Numbered from the stretch's first letter, positions 1 to 12,262 are shown. The stretch: 64,000 nt of DNA from Owenia fusiformis (GCA_903813345.2 CAIIXF020000011.1:22737754-22801753); one strand, 5' to 3'. Made by a program: numbers and translations. The notes: generated from the sequence alone by a model not told the origin.

Positions 1-2394
1 TTTGTACATAGAGGTCCCTTGTGGCTTATGATATTGGCTGAGAACAGAAATCGCTCCTCATTTTATATCCAGCACCCTTTGTCTAGGGCGTGTCACTGGA
101 TATACCATGCCAGTGCTATAAAGATTTGTGTAGGCAAGACTATTCACTCTGGATACTGGTCACCACAAAGAATGACCACAGAAATCAAAGAATGAGTACT
201 GGTCAAAAAATCTCAATGATCTCAACGGTACTTTAAAAAATCTGTTTGGGAAACTTGCAAAATTGAGCAAAACTTTGAATGCATATTTACTTGAAAATGT
301 CAAAGTGATATTTATAATATTTTAATAATGATGATGATTGACATGAAGACCACTTCTTTTTACAGGCAAATCTACAAGAATTAGTTCACTGGGTGAAATT
401 GATCTTTGAGTGTCATTAAGAAATATAACTAATTGTACTCTGGTGGCAAAATGTAAGGATGAGAGAATACATTGAGTAGGAGATGGTATGAAGACTAATA
501 TGACCTCCCCCATCCCCTCTAAAAAGACATAGACATGACAAAATATCACCCCCTGGAAAAGTTTAACAATTGTTATAGATGCCAAACAAAGCCTCTTGAT
601 GGTGACATTTAAAAAACACTAGGAAAGATGATTACAATTTATAAGACACCTAAAAACATAAATCTTGGGTAAACTGTTCTTGCACTGGTATGATGTGTTT
701 AAATCTATACCACAACAGGTAGAAAATATATAATCCATAACATGGTCATATATAGTGAGAGTGGATTTTGCTCAACATTTGCTACTATGATCCACCTGCC
801 AAATTCAAATGAAAATGCTGGTTTACCTGAGCAAGGTAAAAAGAATGTAACAGATGAGGAATCCCATGTTTTTAGTCTCCTGCAAGTCAGTTTTTCCTAC
901 CTTAAGTTAGATTCCTTTGTTTCAGTTGTGAATCAGGCTCAAATTAGGCTTTCGATTGATAATGAATGCCCAATAGACTAGATGCGAGTAGAAATGATCT
1001 TGATTTACGTCATTAAATATTCAAAATTCAAAGTGATGTCAAATTTGAAATCTACATGTAAAAATACATATAAAAATATGGTTTCGAAAATTGTTTATCA
1101 ACTTTGAAAATTTAATCTTTTTTGAAAATGTGACTTCTATTTCGAGTTGATTCCCGATAGACCCCACATTACAAAATCACAAAAAGTGAAATATCTTTTC
1201 TTGTATTGGACATATAACATTTTCTTTTACTGGACATATATTGATACATAAGGGCTATATGAAAATTAAACCACTAAAACAGATGTAATTTAAGTTAAAG
1301 GGAACTTTCTACTATACCTGCCATGCTATCTGACCCGAGCGAGCCACCTGGTGGTGAAACTGGTAACTACCTACTCGCATTTGCGTTATTAGGAATTTTT
1401 ACCATATGACATACTTGATTGCTGGAAGAGTGTCTATCCTGAACACAGAGAAATTTGCCTCCTTATAGTTCAACCAAGTCACGGGACATTATCACGAGAC
1501 GCATGTGCAATAGCCATGAAGATATGGAAAGGGAATTTCATTTTCATATCCTGGAGCCAATTTCTATACCATTTGTAGTAACGGACGTTCGTAAGTCAAT
1601 TAATTGTTTAATTTGCGAATTTCAAAAAGTTGCACTTTCGTAAGATTCTTAAAGTTACGAACGATTCGTAAGGTTACGAAAATAGTGACGTCATGCCTGC
1701 TTTCGTTCATAGATTTAATAGCACCTCTGACCCTTTCATAACTTTATTTATATTGTGATTTGAGATGTTTTGTCATTCTAAATCAAAGAACACAAAGGTG
1801 ATCAACTTATCATCAGCCTATTTCTATATCTGTTTTATCATTTTTCATGGAATCTTTATTTCTATAACGTTCTTATTGTATGACTTTGGTTTTATTTTCT
1901 TGATAAACCCTGTCTGTTGGGCTATCTGTCCTGAAAATGGTGGAGTATGATGTCAACCCATTTCTAAATCTAGCTCTAAATGATTTACGAAACAGTACAA
2001 AAATGGTCCATTCACAACTTAACGAATACGTAACTCATTCGTAACTTTTTAAATATTTAGGAATCGCGAATGTTGGTTACTATGAACAGTGCAAAAACGG
2101 TCTCCTAGTATATAAATCAGCTTATACAGTAGAGAACTTTCCATGAAGGCAAAGGGATGTGACGTTGATGTAGGGGGGTAGTGTTGACATGAGGATATCA
2201 AGTTACATTATCCTACCACACGTATATGCTCTAAGGTGTCTGTGTGAGATATGTAACTCAAATGAAATGAAAATGTCTTCCCCCTTCTAGATGAAAAATT
2301 ATGGCAAATAAACAAAAAGGTGTCGAATTTAAGTTACCCCACACATCAAAGTTACCCCAAATTGAAACAAAAATGTAGTCAAAGTGAAACCTTT
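1..2394. other. Upstream flank, no gene seen
   Basis: No open reading frame here has a recognisable domain; all are below 90 codons in AT-rich sequence. At 1585-1680 and 1985-2080 there are scattered copies of a 'TTCGTAA/TTACGAA' word, which may be decayed repeat ends, but I could not define an element. Nothing else could be supported. Confidence 0.5.
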
Positions 2395-3223
2395 ACTACT
2401 TTTTTCAAGGCCTGACTGCGTCGCTAACATGCTAAATATAAGAGTTAGCTGACATTTGGGAGTCTGACTTACCTTCTAAAGGTTAGAACCCGAATCTTAA
2501 TAAAACCATATCACCTTTGTTGCGTCGATGATGATGCATAAACATAGCATTTGATAGAAATTAGCGTAAATGCTTTTCCGACTTTTTCATTTTTCATCAA
2601 TGTTGACTACCGGGAAGGCGTTGTAGTTATCACGAAATAACGCATTGACCCTTGAACTTTACTTTGTTGACGTGTCAACCAAGCATGTCTGGTGTGAAAA
2701 TTAAAAGAATATTAAGCAATGTTCTACATCCGCCAAGCTAAGTGAAGTAGTCAATATTTAAAATTACCAATTTCAAGTGAAGTACGCAACGAACGAAACT
2801 GCGTGATCTACACTCCCACTATTGGTCTGAATGAAATGCTACGTAGAAATATGAGCCGTCTGCTGTATTAGTCGATTAATAGAGTAAGACCTGTTGGTGA
2901 TGCTTTATAATTTAGACCAAAACATTGAAGAACAAACGAACCTGTAAATCGTGAAAACAACGAACAAATATTCGGTTTTCACATATGTTCGGTAATTTTT
3001 CGTATTGAAACTTCCGGAACTTACAAGGAAATCATTTATTTTCTCGGTCCATGATTTACCTCTTGGATGTTGTGGCAAATGCTCCATGGTTGACGGAACA
3101 AAGGTGATATGGTTTCATTAAGATTCGGGTTCTAACCTTTAGAAGGTAAGTCAGACTCCCAAACGTCAGCTAACTCTTATATTTAGCATGTTAGCGACGA
3201 AGTCAGGCCTTGAAAAAAGTAGT
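2395..3223. mobile_element. Foldback element with ~130-bp inverted terminal arms
   Basis: The left arm (about 2395-2526) and right arm (about 3092-3223) are near-identical reverse complements, sharing for example TTTTTTCAAGGCCTGACT on the left and its complement on the right. They enclose about 565 bp with no recognisable protein. A 60-codon minus-strand frame at 2905-3087 has no motif I know. The right arm carries AGAAGGTAAGTCAG on the + strand, a strong splice-donor match, which could matter if the DAGLA 5' UTR is spliced. The long arms and lack of coding point to a non-autonomous DNA transposon. The family is unknown and no clear target-site duplication was seen. Confidence 0.7.
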
Positions 3224-3805
3224 AGCCTACAGTGTACAAAACAAACCAAAGTAGAACCATTCGCTTTCAAGAAACAACAAGAATATGGTAAGACATAAAG
3301 TGATTTAAACATTACAAACCTGTAGTTCTACATGTTGTTCATCAAAATACGAATGGAAGTCATGTAAATATACAGTAAGAGAGCTTTAAATCAAAGGAAA
3401 AATAGCTGAAAATAAATAACTTCTTTCCAACTTCCTATTTGAAGTGTCTACGGAGTGAATGAAAGTGAAATTAAAAAATTAATAAGATATCCCAAACTTA
3501 AATATGTTCTAAGATTTGATAAAGGAATATGTTTGATAATAATGTAAGACTAGATCTATATTTTACAATGCTTTACTTTTGAAGATACTAATTGAATCAT
3601 AATCGAAATATATGTCGGCCAATCAAATCGATTCTAAGATTCGTTCCGTATTACTAGATTCAGGAAGTTTCATTTTCGAATGCAAAATTGATTATCTCTC
3701 TGTTTTCCTCAATATCTTCGGCAATACCGTAGTAAATAAGTCGAAATTATCAAAGCACAAAATGGAAATATTGCAGATAGCCCTGTAGTGATTTGAAGTG
3801 AAACG
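3224..3805 (+). promoter_or_regulatory. DAGLA: Probable 5' UTR/promoter region of DAGLA
   Basis: This is the interval between the foldback element and the DAGLA start codon. It is inferred to hold proximal promoter and/or 5' UTR from position only. No TATA box, initiator or CpG island could be called. An in-frame TGA at 3794-3796 lies just upstream of the ATG, so the reading frame cannot extend further in unspliced RNA. The transcription start is unknown and could lie further upstream if a non-coding first exon exists. Confidence 0.3.
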
Positions 3806-3900
3806 ATGCCTGGGATAGTTGTTTTTAAACGACGATGGTCCGTCGGTTCTGATGATTTGGTTGTGCCTGCTGTCTTTCTGATTGTACTGCATTTGATATG
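3806..3900 (+). CDS. DAGLA: DAGLA coding exon 1 (start codon)
   Basis: This exon encodes residues 1-31 plus two bases of codon 32: MPGIVVFKRRWSVGSDDLVV, then the first half of membrane helix 1. The wording nearly matches the N-terminus I recall for vertebrate DAGLA. The ATG has A at -3, and an in-frame TGA lies at 3794-3796, so this is the translation start. The exon ends in ATATG followed by the donor GTGAGT at 3901. The split Trp codon (TG|G) is completed by the G at 44259. It is too short to stand out as an open frame and was found by similarity. Confidence 0.93.
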
Positions 3901-4060
3901 GTGAGTAAATAACGCAAGGATCGGTTTCAATGAAGTGAATTATTGTAACATTGAATTGCTGGGTATATTGATCCTTTTGTTACATGTTTGCGTCAGAATA
4001 GCAGGTTGTAATACCTCCAAACAGTCTAATGTTTATTTTATGCATTATTCATGCGAACTG

Positions 4061-4455
4061 TAGAGTCCATTTCACTGCTTCATTTCGTCAGTAGAACGGC
4101 AAAAATAAGAAATTGGGAGACCATTGTGCAATAATATATGGAAAAGTGTATTCAAAATGTACATGAATGACATTTGTATATTTCAGATTTTTTAGTTTTT
4201 TGTGCAATAAGCCTGTGCCGTCTTGTAATTTGAAGAATTTCAGCCATGTTAATCTTATTGAAAATAACATGGCAGAGAAACATCCAAATATAAGAGGCCA
4301 CACACTTTATAAGCCAAACTAGAAGCGATCCAAAATATACAAATGTCATTCATTTACATTATGAATATACTTTTCCATATATTATTGCACAATGGTCTCC
4401 CAATTTCTTATTTTTGCCGTTCTACTAACGAAATGAAGCAGTGAAATGGACTTTA
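4061..4455. mobile_element. Inverted-repeat element, ~120-bp arms
   Basis: The arms 4061-4182 and 4332-4455 are reverse complements, e.g. GAAATTGGGAGACCATTGTG on the left and its complement near 4390. They flank a spacer of about 150 bp. Short frames across it are by-products of the hairpin. The spacer (about 4195-4345) resembles a stretch near 33345-33450, sharing TTTCAGCCATGTTAAT and AAGAGGCCACACA, so part of it belongs to a dispersed repeat family. It lies only about 160 bp inside intron 1, just after DAGLA exon 1. Confidence 0.7.
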
Positions 4456-6666
4456 GGATCGGCAATTATTCTTTGAATAACCAGTGTTCTATAAATTGTA
4501 TGTTAATTCAACATTTCCGGACATATGCCTCATCATTTAATTAATTAACCTAAAAGTTTATGTGTGTAATCTTGCCTGTTCTACTAAAGCGTAACACTAC
4601 TCTTATTTTTTCATCGCATCTGCGAATTTGTTTTCATCAATTCATGATCTATAGTTCTTACTTAGCATTTTAAGAGATTTATGCCTATTTGCTTTGATGT
4701 CAGCATTGATATTTACAAATACTTCCAATGTTTACAACTGAGAGATTTGCTGATTGTTTGTGTCAGTTATTTTTAACTTGTAATTCATATTTGTGAACTT
4801 CTCCAGGTTGTAAAGGTCTCCTAGGATAGGTTTATAAACTCAATTTTCACTCTCTCTAGTCATTAGTCCAACAACATTAGACCTAGCCTGGGCCTCGTTT
4901 CTTATCTGATATGTCTAACCTCCATGATCATTTTGCCTTTGATGCGTTAATAAAATTCCTAAAAGTAAAGAACGCAGTTATTGAGTTTTACGACGTTGAA
5001 CTATCAAGTCATCAGATATGCAATGCAGTGCTTGCATCATTTAGGTTTAATCTGTGTAAATCGTATATTGCAAGATCTATCTCTGTTAAAGGGCCAACAA
5101 AGATTATAGACAAGCTGAAAAAATGTCACAATTTCAAAATGATCTTTTTGCACTCATTCCAAGTCTCTTTCTAGTGTCCAACAGTTTGACTTTATTTCAG
5201 AATAACCCTTTGATGATAATGGTTTTCTGACATAATATTATAAAAGGGCACAGGTGTTTTATATGTATGTGTTATATTATATATTATATTGTTTCATATT
5301 AATAGCTGCCTTATGGTTTGCTCTCCCCAGAATATTCTCAATTGCAGAGTGTTAAATTCATAATTTTAGCAAGCTCCAATATAAAACACGCTTTTCATAT
5401 CATATCAGGACATCGATGCTTCTCTTTGACAAGTTCTCTCAAATTCTTTGTGAGATCAATATATACTGTAAAATTTCACAATAATGATAAACCCACATGA
5501 TTTGTTTCAATCTAATTGTATTATCTACCTTTAATCATAGATGTATTTTAATCCCACATTATAATCACTATTCATTTCCTCCACAAAAACTATTAGATTT
5601 ATTTGACGTGAATATTTTTTTGATCAACTGATACAAGATCAATATAAGTTATTTATAATCCTGCTACAGACAAAATAACATTATGATACAACAGACATTT
5701 GTATTCATAACACTTGTTAGTATTTTATCGTAATATCCAGGCCAGCTGACATTCTTCCGTATAGTATTGATGTTACCATGTTTTAACTGTTGTTTTTTAA
5801 CAAGTGATATTACATGATAAAGGTATATTGATATATTTTTCCATAGTTTGAATGCTTTATGGTATACTTGGTGTTGTAGCATTTGGGCGATGTACCCAGA
5901 AACATCACTTGAGAATTTCAGAAAATCATGAAAATTGTTGATAACTTTTGCCTGAATTTTGCCTATTGTATGTATGTATTCTGTATTTGCATCTATTCAT
6001 TTAGACAGTTACATGGTATATAATGATATAAGGTAGAAGAGAATGAGAATGCTGATGATATAAATTTTCAAAGCCAGGACTGCAAGAAAAATGGATTTAT
6101 GATGCATAAGTTTGTTTGACAACTAGATTTTAAATTGAACATAATTTTAACATTTTACTTCAATGTTATCAGACTATCAATATAAAATTTTACTTGTCAA
6201 GTCCACCTTGGTTACTAGATTTTTAACAGAATGCTGTTTTTATATGGTTTGGTTTGATATCAGCATATTATTGAATAGCTATTAAATACCTTTTATATGA
6301 AAATTCATATTTTGATGTGGGATTAATAAAGATACATACATACATGATATATTTATAGACCTCATACTGTATCAATGATACATTCTAATAAGTAGAAATA
6401 CGTACATATTTTTTGTGTGAGGCTATAAAAAGAATTGTTAGATTATCCTGAGGGTATTCTGTTTTGTTGTTAAGAACTAGCAGTGATAATCTCATCATTC
6501 AATGATGGCTCAAATTACTAGAAAATAAGTCAATCCTATTTCACGAGATTTGATTTGGTTGTCATATAAGTCACCCTTTATATCCTGAATTCATACTCTT
6601 CCTCTGAATAAAACCGATGATTTACCAGTTGATATTTTAGAGTTTTCATCCGTATGTGACTATAAT
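4456..6666. other. AT-rich intronic DNA, nothing recognised
   Basis: This is AT-rich intron sequence with only short, non-conserved open frames, none showing a domain. A short AT-repeat run lies at about 5270-5292. I see no RNA gene or element boundary that I can defend. Confidence 0.5.
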
Positions 6667-6846
6667 ACAGTAGAGCCTTTGTACAGTGAATACCTATAGA
6701 GCCACAAAAGTGTGTTCATTAGTGGTACATGCTCATTACAGAGAGGGTAATTATACAGAAGTCAGTCGAGCATATGTAGGGGAATGGTGTCTACTAGAGA
6801 TAAGTGTTCACTAGAGAAAGGTGTTCATTAAGACAGGTATCACTGC
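6667..6846 (-). mobile_element. MITE of the CAGTGAAACCTGT family (reverse copy)
   Basis: Ends resemble CAGTAGAGCC on the left and GGTATCACTG on the right, roughly inverted. Internal words such as GTGTTCA and CTAGAGA(A) match, in reverse orientation, the copy at 31998-32178. It is about 180 bp, non-coding and TA-flanked on the left. It is read as a degenerate miniature inverted-repeat element. Confidence 0.55.
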
Positions 6847-7912
6847 AGTGATCTCCCCATGTCACTTTTACCGGGGGCTCCCCCTACTTGAAACCAAAGG
6901 CCCCCAGTTTGCACCCAGTTGGAATCTGCACTTCAACTTCTGATTTGAAAAATGAGTGAAGTTAGCACCTACACTGAGATATTGTGAGCGTAGCGAGTGA
7001 TGATTTTTTCAGCACTGTAACCTTGAACTTACTAGTAAGCTTTCATGTTTTTATAAGAATCCAAATGATGTTCTTACTTCATTATCTTATTGGTTATATA
7101 GTATAAAATCTGTAATTTAAAGAATGTAGACAATCTAGCTTTGTCAAAGGATAGACTGTCTGTATTAGTAGGCGTGATATCAGCTTGATCTTATTGTATT
7201 ACATACAAGTTGTTCAGCATAGTTTCTTTTGCTATGATATACTACAGGGATATATGTCTATGCTTTGTTAAAGAAAATGCCAGATGTACTATTAGTTTTT
7301 AATGAATTACATTGGTACCTGTTACACTGCTGGGTTGAGTCTAACGAAGCATTTTTGTAACGAAGGTTAGCGAAAAAATTGTGTCCACACTGGCTTTATC
7401 CAACCCTAACGAAGCAATTATTTGGTGTTACACTGCACTTAAAATGCTTCGTTGCGCGTGCGCATTACTCATCTGCCCCACCCACTTATTATGATTAATA
7501 TTTTTATTCTTTTGATATAAACCATTGATCAAACTCAAAAATCTAATTTTTAATCTTTATTTTAACAAATCAGCACAGAAAAAGACTAGTCCAAAATTCT
7601 CGGGAAAATAAAATAAGATGAATGTGATCATTCCGTACACATGTCCATACATTTTTCCTATCATTTCGATTTTTATATATTTCAGCTGTCAATACGATTA
7701 CAAGTATTGTTTTCATTTTCTATCATTTCCTTTGGAAAACATATGGAATAAAAATAGGTCTATGTTAATTACTAGGAGGAATTGGATTTGGGGTTTATAC
7801 AGACGACTGGTATGTAATATCGTATAAAAACGTTCAATTTCCAAATGGACTTCTCAGTTATATTTCAAATAGTATAGCCATTACTAAAATATCTCGGTGT
7901 TCGGCTGGTGGT

Positions 7913-8330
7913 TTAACTCACGCGGTCCTAACTTCGATCGTTAATTTGAATTTTCGACCTACCAGATGCTTGAAAATCGAGGATTGCGAGTCTCATACTG
8001 CACCGTTTTTCTTCAAACCTATACCATTAAAAGCAAAACAAAATTGCCTTTCTGTCGGTGCATTACTTTATTGTAAAGAGACCCTCGTTCTAGCAGCGTT
8101 TTGGTCCTCAGCTGTGAGAAGGCCTTCTTACAGCTGGGGACCAAAATGCCGCTGGAAGTAGGGACTCTGTTTAAGAGAATAATGTACCATCAGAAAGGGA
8201 TTTTTGTTATGCTTTGAATGGAACAAGTTTGAAGAAAAACGGTGCAGTATGAGACTCGTAATCCTTGATTTTCAAACATCAGGTAGGTCAAAAATTCAAA
8301 TTAACGGTAGAAGTTAGGACCGCGTGTAAC
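7913..8330. repeat. ~420-bp near-perfect palindrome
   Basis: The two halves are reverse complements from ACGCGGTCCTAACTTC (about 7920) to GAAGTTAGGACCGCGT (about 8325). The centre is near 8120, around AGAAGGCCTTCTTACAGCTG. Each arm is about 205 bp and the central gap is only a few bases, so a transcript would form a very long hairpin. Two open frames here (7946-8161 and, just after, 8421-8633) have no recognisable domain; the first is simply the stem. It sits inside the 2.9 kb element and may be a foldback element nested in it. Confidence 0.75.
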
Positions 8331-9184
8331 TACTATTTCATGACCAATTCATTTTAATATGAATATTACCCGTCTCGCCAATACTCCATGCATATTTGAG
8401 TGAGCTTGACATAAATTAGTATGTTAATCCATCAGCCGTCCGTTGAATTCGAAAATGGCGCAAATAGGAAGAAACTTGAATATCAGTTGTACGCATCGTC
8501 TTACGACACGCCTAAAACATGCAGCCCCTCTAGATCTGTGGCAAATATCTGTCGACAAGAAACAATTTTGGCCACCGTTCCTTGTCCGCAGGTTTTACCG
8601 TATTTGTATACGGAAGTTTTGAAACGTAATTAATTCAATATATTTAAACATGAAGTTTAAATTCAATTACTATTTAAAATCGTCGAAGAATAAAATAATG
8701 GAACGACTAATACAAATACATGTATTGCAATGGGGCGATAGCCAGTTGAATACGATTTCTGAAGAGAGACATTTTCGGATCAATCAAATCGGCTATATTC
8801 CCTGATGTGACTCACCGGGAAGCAATTGTATCAGTATCATGGTATTAACACCTTTAGAATTACATTCAAGGTATAATTATTCTAGGCGCGAGAGAAAATT
8901 AATATTAAACATGTATGCTCGTGCGAGCCCCCCCCCCAGATATCTCCTAAAAAATGTGGGCCTACCTTTTTGCTTTCTTGAAGAATTTTCTGACATTTCG
9001 AGGTAGAATGTAACATTTGGTGACAAATTTACGGTGTATTTTAATGTGATCGCCAATTTCTTTTTATAAAATTCTAAATTGACTAGAATGTCGAGGCAAC
9101 TGAATGATTCGGAAATTAATCATTGATCCTTTAATCGCACAGAAGGTGCCAAAATAACCATAAATATTCAATTCTTATTTAAAT

Positions 9185-9575
9185 ACATAAATCATATATT
9201 TTGATCCTCGAATTTCCCAGAACGCACTAAATCAGCCCAAAAATCTTAACTTTTTCAGGGGAGCATGCCCCTGATTTTTTAATAAATCATATATTTTGAT
9301 CCTAGAATCGCTCAGAACGTGTCAAATAAGCCTAAAAATTCGATTTTTTAAAATACGTAAATCATACATTTTGATCCCTAGAACGATAAGAACGCATCAG
9401 AATTGCCGAATGCCCTAAAAAGGCCTAAAAAATCAGTTTTTTTAAATACGTTTAAATCATATATTTTGATCCTAGAATCGCTCAGAATGCACCAGAATTG
9501 CCCAGAATGCGCCAAAGGAGCCTAAAAATTCATAAGTTTTTGAAATATGTAAATCATACATGTTGATCCTAGGTT
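9185..9575. repeat. Degenerate direct repeats, ~70-100 bp unit
   Basis: About five imperfect copies begin with AAATCATATATTTTGATCCT, at about 9189, 9283, 9357, 9445 and 9549. Most are followed by AGAATCGCTCAGAA and a CCTAAAAA(T) segment. The block ends at a C homopolymer near 9580. It is probably a short satellite array within the 2.9 kb element. Confidence 0.6.
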
Positions 9576-10250
9576 CGAGCCCCCCCCCCCCCCTAACCAA
9601 ACCTGGCTACGGGGATGAGTAAGCATATCTTATGTAATTTCAAAAGTTTACCCTTCCACACTTGAGACGGAGTTTTTCGAAAGAGGGACATTTACATATT
9701 CTAGGTTTATTCTCTAATAGATCAGATAAACGTTTCAAAACTAACGTATATATATACGGTAAAACCTGCGTTTTTTAGATTTAATACTTTTTGTCATATC
9801 AATGCGAGGAAAGGCAGGGAATCGAATGAAATGCTACGAAAGACGGTAAATCACATTTGTACGTGGCGTTTAGGGCTTGAGTTAGCGTCAATCAGTGACG
9901 CAAATAGGTAATTATTTTAATCAAAACGTAGCATTATAATTAATACGTACTTAAAAACATGTTCTTTCCTCGCGATTCCTCTCATTTAATACAAAATGAT
10001 GAATGTGCTCTTTATTACGCGCATGCGCAAACCGCCAACTAAGCATTTTCTAACGAAGCTACCTGTTACACAGGCCAAAAAAGCTTCGTTGGGAGCTAAC
10101 CTTCGTTGAATTTTCTACTCAATTGCTTCGTTATCAACTAAGCTTTTCCAACGAAGGCGGAGGTGTTACACAGGCCCAAAATTGCTTCGTTACGAAGCTT
10201 TTTGTCAAATTGCTTCGTAACGAAGCATTTCAACTGGCCTGTGTAACAGG

Positions 10251-11343
10251 GGTCATTTTCAAGACCAGTTTGATGCAAGAATGATTCCAAAGTATGGCAT
10301 ACTGCTCATAATTTGAAATTTCCATCCTTTTGGGTCTCAACAAAAGCAACAAAGCCTAATTTTAGCATTTTAAGATTGATTGTTTTCTAATGTCAATAAA
10401 TTTCATTTTACCTCATGCCAGAATCAGTGAGTATCTTGATTTTCTGGCAGTAACTACATCTTTGAATGATGCTATAACCCTATTATCAGTTTTATTCCTT
10501 TGTGGCTAATGCGATAATTCAGATATACAACATTTTTTGTATAGCACATAATTTTAATAACTTACATATTATTTAAAATCATGAGAAAAATATGAGAAAT
10601 TAATTTGATAAGACGATTTAATGTTGCGTTTATTTCTACAACTCATACACAATCATGCTCCATGGATATATTGCAGTTAAGAACGAACTTCACATCTGTT
10701 ACTTTGTAATTCTTTGTCTTACTTGATAAAGCTGGGTTTTCATTTCAATGGTTATCATTTTATTGTTTATATGTACATGTAATTAGATTGTTATATATAT
10801 CATTCATGCATAATTCTTTTTAATCAAATTTTACAAATGATTTCATAATTTACAAAGTTCTCGATAATTTACAAAGTTCTCAATCGATCTCAAATATAAT
10901 ATTCTGGTGCTTATCAGAATACATGTATATCATTTAATAATATTCCATTAAATGCTAATGAAATATGAAAACAAGAGGAATTAACATGAAAAATGTAAAT
11001 AAACATGTATTTAATCAATATTTTATTGAAGCATCAGTGTTATTAGCATGAGATAAATTAGATATTATGTTCTCTTTTTAGAGATAAAGTATTGACTGAA
11101 GTGAACCAATTAAGAGGCACTATGACAAAACTGATCTCAAGGTCACCATATTTCATTCTTTGATATTCTTTGATCAAGATTCTGTCTGTTGCAAGTACTT
11201 TAATCAATTCAGTTTGTCTCAATTTCCAAAGATAACCCTTCTCATTAGAACTGATTCATGACAAGATAAAGAGGTTAAAAAATTCTGATCAGTTTTTGCC
11301 TTTAGTGTAAGAATAAGACTTTGATAAGGGGTAAATGACTGGT
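10251..11343. other. AT-rich intronic DNA, nothing recognised
   Basis: Only a two-copy short direct repeat is evident (ATAATTTACAAAGTTCTC near 10846-10885). No coding signal or element ends were found. Confidence 0.5.
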
Positions 11344-11347
11344 TTAA

Positions 11348-12045
11348 CCTTCTGCACTCTGACTTATTTCAGCAAATATATCCCACGCATCTGACTTATT
11401 TTTCAAAAATGATATGCCTGGACTAAATAATTAATATCTCAATAACTACTGAATGAATCTGGATAAAATTTTCACAAAGGGAAGATACACAAGCGTGGCT
11501 CATAAGAAAAATGTTCTCATGAATTTTTTTCGTACATAAACACGACTGGGCATAAATATACCATGAATACTCCTCCAGAATCCGCCGTTTCGCCCCTCGG
11601 GAGATTCAACGTCTGGTCAGAATCCAAAACTGAATTTGCAGCGATCGAATGTTCTTGTTTTCAGTTCAGAAAATATTCTAGTTTCTATTTTCGATGACCA
11701 TTATCGGCTTCCAAGAGCCTGAAGAGCTCGAAATCGCAATCCATTTCCTCCACATTTTCGTTGTGATCGTATTTGGCCGTCATTTTGTACGATTTGTTCA
11801 CTAAAAACGACTTAAACACTGTTTAAATTGTTGAATTGAGAAATATTTTTCGAAACATCGCCATTTCTAGGTCAACCGGAAGTCACCTACTAAGGACTGA
11901 ATAAATCGGGCGATCTAATTGGATCATAAGAACGGCGGGAAAAAGTAAAGTTTTCAAAAGTTAGATTTGTGTCGTCCGGATCCGCCGGTGGATTCTGGCG
12001 GTAATTTTGTATGGGCGGACGCGGTCGCCGGTGGTCTGCTAAAGG
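11348..12045 (-). mobile_element. piggyBac-like remnant with TTAA target sites
   Basis: The element is flanked by TTAA at 11344-11347 and 12046-12049. It begins CCTTCTGCAC and ends with the complement of CCTTTAGCAG. TTAA duplication and CC-starting inverted ends are hallmarks of the piggyBac superfamily. On the minus strand a 32-codon frame (11783 down to 11685) starts MTAKYDHNENVEEMDCD. An acidic, short start of this kind is common at the N-terminus of piggyBac-type transposases. The catalytic DDD domain is absent, so this looks like an internal deletion derivative. It is richer in CpG than its surroundings (e.g. 11580-11600, 11975-12035). Internal IR words CAGAATCCGCCG and GGATTCTGGCGG are also present. 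Confidence 0.5.
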
Positions 12046-12136
12046 TTAAATTACTGTACTTCTACTTAGTTTGGCGGCTGTTTTCATTTGGCAGATCTGC
12101 TAAATTGTTAAAGTCTGCCAAATTGAGGAGCCGCCA

Positions 12137-12262
12137 AATATCACTTTTCAAATATTCCAGGAGGTTCACATTTGATAACTTTGGTCCAAAATCACTTGAA
12201 AAGTGCTGAGAATTGTGAAAAACTGCATGATTTTGAAATAATTTTTGACCAGGGGAGGTGGT
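12137..12262 (-). repeat. Dispersed 'GTAGCCAGG' repeat, partial reverse copy
   Basis: The run AAAACTGCATGATTTTGAAA followed by TTTTTGACCAGGGGAGG is the reverse complement of the core seen in the copies at 14028, 30063, 53590 and 63841. The CCCGTAGCC end is missing or diverged here. Confidence 0.6.

Larger units (their letters stand above)
7319..10250. mobile_element. ~2.9 kb DNA element with CCTGTTACAC ends and AACGAAGC subrepeats
   Basis: The left end starts CCTGTTACACTGCTGGGTTG and the right end is the complement of CCTGTTACACAGGCCAGTTG. Both ends hold clusters of the word AACGAAGC or its complement (7341-7450 and 10040-10230), the layout of a complex terminal inverted repeat. GTGTTACAC-type words recur internally at about 7430, 10070 and 10170. 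No transposase frame is visible, so it is non-autonomous or degraded. It encloses a separate 420-bp palindrome (7913-8330) and a short direct-repeat block (9185-9575). A related short element sharing the flank ACATTGGTACCTGT lies at 49018-49152. The exact target-site duplication is unclear. Confidence 0.65.

Noticed and set aside
1300-2150. Possible inverted-repeat element with TTACGAA words
   Set aside because: Candidate ends (AACTTTCTACTATA and its approximate complement) match too poorly to call.
7946-8161. 71-codon + frame
   Set aside because: It is the stem of the 420-bp palindrome; its mirror on the other arm is out of frame and the peptide has no domain.
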